DNA of 44,309 bases from Acidimicrobiia bacterium (GTDB lineage: Bacteria; Actinomycetota; Acidimicrobiia; Spongiisociales; Spongiisociaceae). A model generated the notes under the pieces. It had not been told where the DNA came from. It was given only the letters and a program-made list of their open reading frames with translations, and searched no databases. Both the position numbers and the translations under genes were made by a program. The stretch spans positions 1 through 44,309 of the forward strand of contig VXMP01000038.1 in NCBI GenBank assembly GCA_009841075.1. The letters are read 5' to 3'. Shown here piece by piece: positions 25,099 through 32,844 of this stretch. Positions within the stretch are counted from its first letter, which is position 1; each line of letters starts with the position of its first letter.

Positions 25099-27291
25099 AT
25101 GACCGATCTAGCCGTTGTCAGAGGTCGCCATGACGCCGCCCAGGCCGAATTGGAGCCGATTCTCGCCGCCCTGCGAAGCCATTTTCCTAAAGCCGACGAC
25201 GACATTGTAGTCCAAGCCTATGACCTGGCCCATAGCTATCATGCCGGCCAGTTTCGGCTCACCGGCGACCCCTTTATAACCCACCCTCTGGCGGTGGCCC
25301 TGATCTTGGCCGAATACGGCCTGGACGCCGAGACGATCGCCGCCGGTCTACTTCACGACACGGTGGAAGACACCGACCTCACCCTCGCCGAGGTGGAGAG
25401 TATGTTCGGGAAAAACGTGGCCCGGATTACCGACGGGGTTACCAAGCTGGACGGGATCGCCTTCGACCTGACCCGGGAAGAAGCCCAGGCCGAGACCATC
25501 CGCAAGATGGTGGTGTCCATGGCCCAGGACGTTCGGGTACTGATAATCAAGCTGGCCGACCGTCTCCATAATCTGCGGACCATCTACCCGTTACCGGCGG
25601 AAAAACAGCAGTCCAAGGCGCGGGAAAGCCTGGAGATATACGCCCCGCTCGCTCATCGTCTGGGCTTTCAGGAAGTCAAGCACGAGATGGAGAACCTCTG
25701 CTTTCGGATACTTTATCCAGGCCGCTACCGGGAAATAGAGGAACTTATCCGGCTGCGTGCGCCGGAACGGGAGGCGGTTATCAGCCAGGTCATGTCCGAG
25801 GCCCGGGAGATGCTGGCCGAGGTCGGTATCGAAGCGGTTATGAAAGGCCGTCCCAAGCACCATTACTCCATCTACCGCAAGATGGTCGATAGCAGGCTGT
25901 CTTTCGAGGACATCCACGACCTGATCGGAATCCGGGTTCTGGTTGAATTGGTCAAAGACTGTTACGGGGCTCTGGGTCTGGTCCATTCCCGATGGACCCC
26001 CGTTCAGGGCCGGTTCAAGGATTACATCGCCCTCCCCAAGTTCAACCTCTACCAGAGCCTTCACACCACCGTGATCGGACCGGACGGCAAGCCCCTGGAA
26101 GTTCAGATCCGAACCCACGAGATGGACGATCGGGCCGAGTTCGGGATAGCCGCCCATTGGCGCTACAAAGAGGGTGAGGACGGTGTTGATCTGGGGTGGA
26201 TGGCGGACTTGCGCAACCTACCTGTCGACTACTCCGACCCGACCGAATTCCTGGCCAACCTCAAACTTGATTTATACGAGGATCTGGTGTTCGTTCTCAC
26301 CCCACAGGGTGAGGTCAAAACCCTGCCCCGGGGTGCCACACCGGTGGACTTCGCCTACTCCATCCATACCGAGGTGGGCCATCGCTGCACGGGTGCCAAG
26401 GTGAACGGACGTCTGGTCACCCTGGCCACCGAACTCCGGTCGGGCGACATTGTGGAGATCATCACCACCAAATCGGAAGATTCCGGGCCTACCCGAGACT
26501 GGCTGGGGTTTGTCCACACCTCCCGAGCCCGGTCCAAGATCAAGCAATGGTTCTCCCGGGCCAGGCGGCAGGAGTCCTTGCAGTCCGGTCGGGAAGCGGT
26601 GAAGGACCTGATCCGGCGGGATCGGGTGCATATCGTCAAAAACCAGCAGGAAAAGATCCTCCACGAGGTAGCCATCGCCCTGGGTTACCGGGACATCGAA
26701 ACCATGTTTATCGCGGTGGGAGACGGTGCCCTGGCCGCCCAAACCGTCATCGGTCGGATCAAAAAGGTGCTGGCCGTTCCGGTAGTGGGAGAGGATCTGG
26801 GTACTCTCGATCCGATCCGACGACGGACCGACCGCCCCGCCGGAGAGGGCGTGATCGTGGAGGGCTTCGACGATGTGTGGGTGAGAATAGCCAGATGTTG
26901 CAGCCCGGTTCCCGGCGACGACCTGGTGGGGTTTGTCACGGTGGGCCGGGGAGTTTCTATCCACCGCACCTCCTGCAGCAACGTGGTGCGCCTGAAAGAC
27001 CAGGAAGAACGGATGATCGAAGCTAGCTGGGCGCCGGGTCAGCTCACCAGCGTCAGCGCCTGGATTCAGGTGGAGGCACTCGACCGGCCCAACCTGCTTC
27101 GGGATATCACTTCCATCATTTCGGACGCCGAGGCCAACATCGTGGGGGCATCCTCCCGAACCGACCGCGACCGGGTGGCGGTGCTTAGATATGAGGTGGA
27201 GCTGTCCGATCTAAGCCAACTCGACCGGTTGCTGGCCGGGGTGCGGCGGGTGGCCGGGGTGTACGACGCCTTCCGTCTGAGGCCCGGATGA
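25099..27291 (+). CDS. rel: Bifunctional (p)ppGpp synthetase/hydrolase
   Basis: This long RelA/SpoT homologue makes and degrades the stringent-response alarmone. The 730-residue protein has an intact hydrolase HD domain (HDTVED at residues 86-91) and the synthetase domain with RFKDYIALPKFNLYQSLHTT near residue 310. A TGS domain follows (VFVLTPQGEVKTLPRGATPVDFAYS, near residue 395), then the RIS/zinc-finger-like region ARCCSPVPGDD-x-VGFVT near residue 598. An ACT domain lies at the C-terminus (about residues 650-730). The intact HDxxED and the RFKD charge motif indicate a bifunctional enzyme. It lies 3 bp after apt. Confidence 0.96.
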   Translation: MTDLAVVRGRHDAAQAELEPILAALRSHFPKADDDIVVQAYDLAHSYHAGQFRLTGDPFITHPLAVALILAEYGLDAETIAAGLLHDTVEDTDLTLAEVESMFGKNVARITDGVTKLDGIAFDLTREEAQAETIRKMVVSMAQDVRVLIIKLADRLHNLRTIYPLPAEKQQSKARESLEIYAPLAHRLGFQEVKHEMENLCFRILYPGRYREIEELIRLRAPEREAVISQVMSEAREMLAEVGIEAVMKGRPKHHYSIYRKMVDSRLSFEDIHDLIGIRVLVELVKDCYGALGLVHSRWTPVQGRFKDYIALPKFNLYQSLHTTVIGPDGKPLEVQIRTHEMDDRAEFGIAAHWRYKEGEDGVDLGWMADLRNLPVDYSDPTEFLANLKLDLYEDLVFVLTPQGEVKTLPRGATPVDFAYSIHTEVGHRCTGAKVNGRLVTLATELRSGDIVEIITTKSEDSGPTRDWLGFVHTSRARSKIKQWFSRARRQESLQSGREAVKDLIRRDRVHIVKNQQEKILHEVAIALGYRDIETMFIAVGDGALAAQTVIGRIKKVLAVPVVGEDLGTLDPIRRRTDRPAGEGVIVEGFDDVWVRIARCCSPVPGDDLVGFVTVGRGVSIHRTSCSNVVRLKDQEERMIEASWAPGQLTSVSAWIQVEALDRPNLLRDITSIISDAEANIVGASSRTDRDRVAVLRYEVELSDLSQLDRLLAGVRRVAGVYDAFRLRPG

Positions 27292-27298
27292 AGCGGTC

Positions 27299-27316
27299 GG
27301 GACGGTAATACGTCCC
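27299..27316 (+). terminator. Hairpin after rel
   Basis: GGGACG (27299-27304) and CGTCCC (27311-27316) form a perfect 6-bp stem with loop GTAATA, eight bases after the rel stop, followed by CCTCTT. The U-tract is poor, so termination is only possible. Confidence 0.35.
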
Positions 27317-27332
27317 CCTCTTCGGCGTTCTC

Positions 27333-27338
27333 TAACCT
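27333..27338 (+). promoter_or_regulatory. Candidate -10 box of the MBL-hisS-aspS-rarA operon
   Basis: TAACCT ends ten bases before the ATG at 27349, and no ribosome binding site separates them. The same hexamer precedes alaS and argS. This suggests a near-leaderless promoter; no clear -35 was found. Confidence 0.35.
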
Positions 27339-27348
27339 GTAACCCATA

Positions 27349-28002
27349 ATGTTTCTCCGCCGCCTTGAATTGTGGCCGGCCGCCACCAACACCTACCTGG
27401 TCGCCCCCGGCCCCGGTGGTCCGGCCGTGTTGGTTGATGCCCCACCGGATTGCCTTGACCCGATAAGGGAGGTGCTTGCCGAGCATGACCTTATCCCGGT
27501 AGCGCTGCTGGTCACGCACGGGCATGTGGATCATGTCGGGGGAGCGGGGCACCTGACCGCCCACACCGGAGTAACCGCCTACATCCACCCCGAGGACGAC
27601 TTCCTCACCAGGAATCCGACCGATCAGCTCCTAACCTTGATGGGAATGGTTCCCCCAGGGGATTTCAGTCCTCCCCACCATTATCGGGAACTTTCCGATG
27701 GTTTATCCCTCGACCTGGCCGGCCTCCGATTCGAGGTACTGGCCACCCCGGGCCACACCCCCGGCCACTGTTGCTTTCTTCTCGCAGATGAAGGGGTACT
27801 CTTTTCAGGCGACCAACTATTCGCCGGATCGATTGGTCGGACCGATCTGCCCGGCGGCGACTACCCCACCCTGATGGAGAGCATGAAAACCAAGGTTCTA
27901 CCCCTCGACGACCAGGTCGAAGTGATGCCGGGCCATGGTTCGGCAACCACGATCGGCCGAGAGCGACGCTCTAACCCGTTTTTGATTGGCGAGGGAATAT
28001 GA
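27349..28002 (+). CDS. MBL-fold metal-dependent hydrolase (glyoxalase II-like)
   Basis: This is a metallo-beta-lactamase fold protein of 217 residues with the full metal site. It has THGHVDHVGG near residue 51 (HxHxDH), PGHTPGHCCF near residue 134, SGDQLFAGSIGRTDLPGGD near residue 152, and MPGHGSATTIGRER near residue 188. The GRTDLPGGD motif is typical of hydroxyacylglutathione hydrolase-like proteins. These are often found beside hisS in actinobacteria and other Gram-positives. The true substrate is unknown. Its stop overlaps the hisS start (ATGA), so it is translationally coupled to the synthetase genes. It has its own TAACCT box upstream. Confidence 0.88.
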   Translation: MFLRRLELWPAATNTYLVAPGPGGPAVLVDAPPDCLDPIREVLAEHDLIPVALLVTHGHVDHVGGAGHLTAHTGVTAYIHPEDDFLTRNPTDQLLTLMGMVPPGDFSPPHHYRELSDGLSLDLAGLRFEVLATPGHTPGHCCFLLADEGVLFSGDQLFAGSIGRTDLPGGDYPTLMESMKTKVLPLDDQVEVMPGHGSATTIGRERRSNPFLIGEGI

Positions 28003-29243
28003 GTTTCCGAGGTCCTAAGGGGACCGATGACATTCTGCCGCCGGAATCCCGTCGGTGGCGGGAGCTGCTTCGCTCCTGGGATCTACTCTCCGAACAGTAC
28101 GGTTACGCCTATGTAGCCACCCCCCTATTCGAGTCCACCGACCTGTTCGCCCGAGGGGTGGGCGAAGCCACCGAAGTGGTCGAAAAGCAGATGTACAGCT
28201 TCGAGGACAAGGCCGGGAGAAACCTGACCCTCCGTCCAGAGATCACCGCCGGGGTGTTACGGGCCTACATCCAGGCGGGTCTGTCCGGCGAGTTCAAGGG
28301 TTCCTATTCGGGGCCGTGTTTCAGATATGAGCGTCCCCAGGAGGGCCGCCGCCGCCAGTTCTGGCAGCTGGGCGTGGAGTACCTGGGGGCAAACCACTCC
28401 GAAGCCGATCTGGAGGTCATAGAGCTGGGCTACCGATATCTGCTCGACTGCGGACTCGGTGAGGTGGTGGTGCACGTCAACTCGATCGGGGATGCCTCTG
28501 ATCGGGAGGCCTATCATTCCCGCCTGGCGGACTGGCTCAACGAGCGCCGCCATTTACTATCGGATCAAGCCCAACGGCGGATCCGCTCCAACCCGCTGCG
28601 GGTGCTGGACTCCAAAGCCGACCAGGAGGTGGTGTCGGAAGCCCCCAAACCGGTTGATTATCTGGGCAAAGACGGCCTTGAGCATTACGAACAGCTGCTG
28701 GCGGGCCTGACGGAACGAGGCATTGCCTATCGACAGGCACCACGGCTGGTACGCGGCCTGGACTACTACACCCGCACCGTTTTCGAGTACATCCCGCCCG
28801 GTTATACCGCCGCCCAGAACGCGGTCGGTGGCGGGGGACGATACGACGGCCTTTCCCGGTTGCTGGACGGTCCGGAGCTGCCCGGGGTGGGCTTGGCACT
28901 AGGGCTGGATCGGATCATATCGGCGGCCGGTTCCAGCCCACCGGCCCGCGCCCTGGACGTGTTCCTGGTGGTGGCCGACCAGAACCGCCGTAGCCTGGCC
29001 CACGCCTTCGCCCGTCGCCTCCGGTCGGCCGGGGTTCGGTGTGACCTGGTGGCCGGTTACCGGTCGGTTAGAGCCCAGTTCAAGGCGGCCGACCGGCGTG
29101 ACGCGGCGGCGGCGGTGGTGATCGGTGACGAATGGGATGACGGGATGGTGACAATCAAGGATCTCAGCTCGGGATACGAACAGGTAATACCGGCGGGCGA
29201 GGTGGCGATGTGGGTGGTTGACGGCGGAGCCGTACCAAGATGA
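27999..29243 (+). CDS. hisS: Histidyl-tRNA synthetase
   Basis: This class II synthetase charges tRNA-His. The 414-residue protein opens RGPKGTDDILPPESRRW, the standard HisRS start. Motif 2 is seen in GPCFRYERPQEGRRRQFWQ near residue 104. The histidine-binding motifs are LVRGLDYYTRTVFEY near residue 249 and GGGGRYDGLSRLL near residue 277. Motif 3 is LGLDRI near residue 303, followed by the anticodon-binding domain. It overlaps the upstream MBL gene and the downstream aspS by 4 bp on each side. Confidence 0.96.
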   Translation: MSFRGPKGTDDILPPESRRWRELLRSWDLLSEQYGYAYVATPLFESTDLFARGVGEATEVVEKQMYSFEDKAGRNLTLRPEITAGVLRAYIQAGLSGEFKGSYSGPCFRYERPQEGRRRQFWQLGVEYLGANHSEADLEVIELGYRYLLDCGLGEVVVHVNSIGDASDREAYHSRLADWLNERRHLLSDQAQRRIRSNPLRVLDSKADQEVVSEAPKPVDYLGKDGLEHYEQLLAGLTERGIAYRQAPRLVRGLDYYTRTVFEYIPPGYTAAQNAVGGGGRYDGLSRLLDGPELPGVGLALGLDRIISAAGSSPPARALDVFLVVADQNRRSLAHAFARRLRSAGVRCDLVAGYRSVRAQFKAADRRDAAAAVVIGDEWDDGMVTIKDLSSGYEQVIPAGEVAMWVVDGGAVPR

Positions 29244-31033
29244 GCGCCTATCGTTCCCACTTCATCGACCGGCTGGGCGAGGATGAGCTAGGGCAGAACC
29301 TGAAGGTGGCCGGCTGGGTGGGGAGGATACGGGATCTGGGCGGCATCACCTTCATCGACCTGCGGGACGGAAGAGGAACCGTGCAGGTGGTGGTGGACCC
29401 GGCCCGGGTGTCGGGGGCGTCGGATCTTCGTATGGAATATTGCGTGTCGGTCGAGGGCGTTCTACGTCTTCGACCCGAAGGTACCGAAAATCCCGACCTC
29501 GCTACCGGTTCCTACGAGGTGGAAGCCCAATCCTTGCAGGTGCTGAGCCGCGCCGCTCCCCTTCCGTTTATGATCGACGACCGCTCCCACTCCGAGGAAC
29601 AGGTCCGGCTCAGGCATCGCTATCTGGACCTGCGCCGGCCTCGCATGGCCGCCAACCTCAGGGCCCGCTCGAAAGGTATCAGCGCCATCAGAAGGACCCT
29701 CGACCAACTCGGTTTTCTTGACGTGGAGACCCCTACCCTGGTCAACTCCACGCCGGAAGGGGCACGGGATTTTCTGGTCCCCAGCCGGTTACAACCCGGC
29801 CATTTCTACGCCCTCCCCCAGAGCCCGCAGCTATTCAAGCAGCTGCTGATGGTGGCCGGGGTGGAACGCTACTACCAGATAGCCCGTTGCTATCGCGACG
29901 AGGACACCCGGGCCGACCGTCAGGTCGAGTTCACCCAGCTCGACCTGGAAGGGTCCTTCTGGGAGCGCGAGGACGTGTTCTCCACGATCGAACAGGTAAT
30001 GGCCGCGGTGGTAAGAGACCTGCGTGGTACAGAACTCCCCCTCCCCCTTCCGAGGATCACCTACCAGGAGTCCTTGGCCCGATATGGCACCGACAAACCC
30101 GACCTTCGTTTCGGAATGGAGATCGCCGACCTGTCCGGGGCTTTTGCGGAAACCGGCTTTCGAGGGTTTGCCGGGGTGTTGGAATCCGGCGGGGCGGTAA
30201 GGGGTATCAACATCGGAAACCGAAACTTTTCCAGAGCACGTCTGGACGGTCTGGTCGAACAGACCAAACAGCTCGGTGCGGCCGGGCTGGTCTGGGTGGT
30301 GGTCAAAGAATCAGCCGGATGGAGGTCTCCGGTCGCCAAGTTCCTCCAATCCTCCGAAATAGCGCAGGTTAACCATCGGCTGGGAGCGCAATCCGGTGAT
30401 GTCCTGCTGCTGGTGGCCGACCAAGCCACCCTGGCATCGGCTGTACTAGGTGCTTTCCGTCTTGAACTCGGCCGCCCCGACCGCCACGACGAAATCCGGT
30501 TTGTTTGGGTGGTCGACTTTCCGGTATTTGAAACCACCGACCAAGGCGATTTGGTCCCGTCGCATCATCCCTTTACGGCACCTGTTTCGGTGCAGGAGAT
30601 GCGACACACCCCCGAAAAGGCGGTCGCCCAAGCCTACGACCTGGTTCTGAACGGATCCGAGTTGGGTTCGGGTTCGGTACGGATCCACGATCCCGAAACC
30701 CAACGGACGGTTTTCGAGATCCTGGGCATCTCCGACGAGGAAGCCCAATCCCGATTCGGGTGGTTCCTCGAAGCCCTCGGTTACGGCACCCCCCCTCATG
30801 CCGGTTTCGCGGTAGGGATCGACCGGCTGGTCGCCATCCTGCAGAACGAGACCAGTATCCGAGAAGTCATACCCTTCCCTAAAACCCAGGCCGGGAGCGA
30901 TCCGATGACCACCGCTCCTACCCGGGTAGCCGATATCCAGCTGGAGGAACTAGGCCTGGATATCAACGCCGAGACCAAGGCGGCCTTGTCTCAGGACGAT
31001 GACCCCGATTCTTCCCATCCTAAATCTGAATAA
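29240..31033 (+). CDS. aspS: Aspartyl-tRNA synthetase (bacterial type)
   Basis: This class II synthetase has 597 residues, the bacterial length with the GAD insertion domain. The N-terminal OB-fold has VAGWVGRIRDLGGITFIDLRDG (from about residue 23; read as overlapping pieces). Motif 1/2 elements include RYLDLRRPRMAANLRARS, TPEGARDFLVPSR, and QSPQLFKQLLMVAGVERYYQ. Motif 3 lies in GIDRLVAIL near residue 527. The RDLGG loop resembles the discriminating E. coli form (RDLGS) more than the RDHGG of non-discriminating enzymes, but this is a weak argument. It overlaps hisS by 4 bp and rarA follows after 3 bp. Confidence 0.96.
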   Translation: MSAYRSHFIDRLGEDELGQNLKVAGWVGRIRDLGGITFIDLRDGRGTVQVVVDPARVSGASDLRMEYCVSVEGVLRLRPEGTENPDLATGSYEVEAQSLQVLSRAAPLPFMIDDRSHSEEQVRLRHRYLDLRRPRMAANLRARSKGISAIRRTLDQLGFLDVETPTLVNSTPEGARDFLVPSRLQPGHFYALPQSPQLFKQLLMVAGVERYYQIARCYRDEDTRADRQVEFTQLDLEGSFWEREDVFSTIEQVMAAVVRDLRGTELPLPLPRITYQESLARYGTDKPDLRFGMEIADLSGAFAETGFRGFAGVLESGGAVRGINIGNRNFSRARLDGLVEQTKQLGAAGLVWVVVKESAGWRSPVAKFLQSSEIAQVNHRLGAQSGDVLLLVADQATLASAVLGAFRLELGRPDRHDEIRFVWVVDFPVFETTDQGDLVPSHHPFTAPVSVQEMRHTPEKAVAQAYDLVLNGSELGSGSVRIHDPETQRTVFEILGISDEEAQSRFGWFLEALGYGTPPHAGFAVGIDRLVAILQNETSIREVIPFPKTQAGSDPMTTAPTRVADIQLEELGLDINAETKAALSQDDDPDSSHPKSE

Positions 31034-31036
31034 AGG

Positions 31037-32392
31037 ATGACCCAATCGCCCGACCTGTTCGCCTCCGAGCTTGAAAAGAGGGTGGGGAGGGCCGCCCCGT
31101 TGGCCGACCGGATGCGTCCGGCCTCTCTCGACCAGGTGGTAGGCCAGCCCGACCTGCTGGAACCCGGGGCCGCATTCCGCACCATGGTGGAGTCGGGACG
31201 ACTGCTGTCGGTGCTGTTGTTCGGGCCGCCCGGAACCGGAAAGACCACCTTGGCCAGGCTTGTCGCCTCCGAAACCGAAGCCTCCTTCGCAGCCTTGACC
31301 GCCTCGGTCCACGGGGTCAAAGACGTCCGAAACGTCCTGGCCCGGGCGGAGCGTGCCCTAGGCGAAAACGGGACCCGAACGGTGCTGTTCCTCGACGAGA
31401 TCCACCGTTTCAACAAAGCCCAACAGGACGCCCTGCTACCTGGTGTGGAAAACGGCACGGTAATCCTGGTCGGCGCCACCACCGAAAACCCCTTCTTCGA
31501 GGTCAATTCCCCGCTGATCAGCCGCTGCACCCTGTTCCGTCTGGTCCCGCTGGCTACCTCCGATGTCATCGAGCTGCTCGGTCGGGCGCTGACCGATACC
31601 TCCCGTGGCTTAGGGGAGCTGGGTTTGACCATTGATGATTCCGCCGCACAAGCCCTGGCGGAACGGTCCGGAGGTGACGCCCGCCTGGCTCTGAACGTGC
31701 TGGAGCTGGCGGCGGTGGTAGCCGACGGATCAGGTCGGCAGGTGATCGGCTATAGCGATGTCGAGGAGGCGTTGCAGAGGCGGATCATCCGCTACGACAA
31801 AAAGGGCGATCAGCATTACGACGTGATCTCCGCCTTTATCAAGTCGATGAGGGGCTCCGACCCGGATGCCGCCCTCTATTGGTTACACACCATGTTGATG
31901 GCCGGGGAGGACCCCGAGTTTGTGGCCAGGAGGATGGTGATCTTCGCTTCCGAAGACGTCGGAATGGCCGACCCGGACGCCTTGGTACAGGCGGTGGCCG
32001 CCTCCCATGCCTTGGCGATGGTCGGACTGCCCGAAGCGGCCTACAACCTATCGCAGGCGGCCGTCTATCTGGCGACCGCCCCCAAGTCCGACTCGTTGAA
32101 GCGGTCGATGGGCACCACCCGTCAGGCGGTTGAGGATACGCCCGGTGCCACCGTACCGGCCCATCTACGCTCAACCGGAGGGCGAATGGTCACCGCCCGG
32201 GTGGACGGGAGACCAGCCGACTATCTTGATCCTCACACCGGCCCCGACCACCTCATTCCCCAACAGTATCTTCCGGACCAGATGGAAGGAAGGGTTCTCT
32301 ACCGCCCTACCCGTCAAGGCCGGGAAGAGGCGATCCGTTCCCGGCTGGAAGAATGGGACCGTCACCTGGGCCGCCCGCCCCGCCACCCATAG
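31037..32392 (+). CDS. rarA: Replication-associated recombination protein A (AAA+ ATPase)
   Basis: RarA (MgsA) is a clamp-loader-like AAA+ ATPase acting at stalled replication forks and single-stranded DNA ends. The 451-residue protein starts with ADRMRPASLDQVVGQPDLL. It contains Walker A FGPPGTGKTTLA near residue 64, Walker B and sensor region LFLDEIHRFNKAQQDALLP near residue 118, and VGATTENPFFEVNSPLISR near residue 147. The arginine-finger and lid segments follow. The C-terminal tetramerisation part has GSDPDAALYWLHTMLMAGEDP near residue 274. AAAGG lies right before the ATG, and the gene follows aspS after 3 bp. Repeat copy B begins within about 20 bp of its stop. Confidence 0.95.
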   Translation: MTQSPDLFASELEKRVGRAAPLADRMRPASLDQVVGQPDLLEPGAAFRTMVESGRLLSVLLFGPPGTGKTTLARLVASETEASFAALTASVHGVKDVRNVLARAERALGENGTRTVLFLDEIHRFNKAQQDALLPGVENGTVILVGATTENPFFEVNSPLISRCTLFRLVPLATSDVIELLGRALTDTSRGLGELGLTIDDSAAQALAERSGGDARLALNVLELAAVVADGSGRQVIGYSDVEEALQRRIIRYDKKGDQHYDVISAFIKSMRGSDPDAALYWLHTMLMAGEDPEFVARRMVIFASEDVGMADPDALVQAVAASHALAMVGLPEAAYNLSQAAVYLATAPKSDSLKRSMGTTRQAVEDTPGATVPAHLRSTGGRMVTARVDGRPADYLDPHTGPDHLIPQQYLPDQMEGRVLYRPTRQGREEAIRSRLEEWDRHLGRPPRHP

Positions 32393-32410
32393 GGATTTAT
32401 TAGCGTTCTG

Positions 32411-32652
32411 GAAATTAGGGGTTGACCTTTTCGAAAAGTCATGATACGTAGGGGGTTGCCAAGCACCGAAGGCCGGGTTAGAGGTAGGTATCCCGATCGG
32501 ATCCCCGGCATCTCAGGGAACATAATCGTATGGAGCGAAAGCCAAACAGTAGTCTCCCGGCTTCAGTCCGGGCATGGCTCACCACGCTCCTTCTTCGGCG
32601 GCGGTGGCGGGGGCTGGGGCCCGGCGTAGCCGGGTGAGATGGGTGAATTTTG
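32411..32652 (+). repeat. Structured dispersed repeat, copy B
   Basis: This is the second copy of the repeat at 14990-15252, here on the plus strand. Weaker similarity extends left to about 32393 (GGATTT and GCGTTC are shared). Shared helices on this strand are GCCGGG (32472-32477) with CCCGGC (32504-32509), and GGAGCG (32532-32537) with CGCTCC (32585-32590). The latter encloses AGCC/GGCT and CCCGG-CTTCAGT-CCGGG (32556-32572). The terminal hairpin is CCCGGC-GTA-GCCGGG (32620-32634). A further hairpin, GAC-C-TTTT-CG-AAAA-GTC (32424-32440), is clear in this copy and weaker in copy A. No exact target duplication was found around this copy. It occupies the first half of the rarA-alaS gap; 32653-32809 shows nothing recognisable. 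Confidence 0.8.
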
Positions 32653-32809
32653 CAACCCCCGTAAGCATCTCCCCTGGTTATAGCAACTTTTGCCAAGCTT
32701 TGAGGCGAGGAGGTTTGGTGGTGGTTCTGTGAGAATAAAGCCCAAGACCTTACTGAACGCACCCTCAACCTTTAAGGATTAGGGCCTACTGGTGCGGCGA
32801 GCTCCTAAA

Positions 32810-32837
32810 TTGGTCAGAGGCAGGGAAAGGCTAACCT
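32810..32837 (+). promoter_or_regulatory. Candidate leaderless promoter of alaS
   Basis: TTGGTC (32810-32815) and TAACCT (32832-32837) are 16 bp apart, and the latter ends seven bases before the ATG of alaS. AAAGG at 32826-32830 is too far (14 bases) to serve as a ribosome binding site. The layout matches the leaderless TANNNT-N7-start pattern common in actinobacteria. Confidence 0.5.
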
Positions 32838-32844
32838 GAATCGG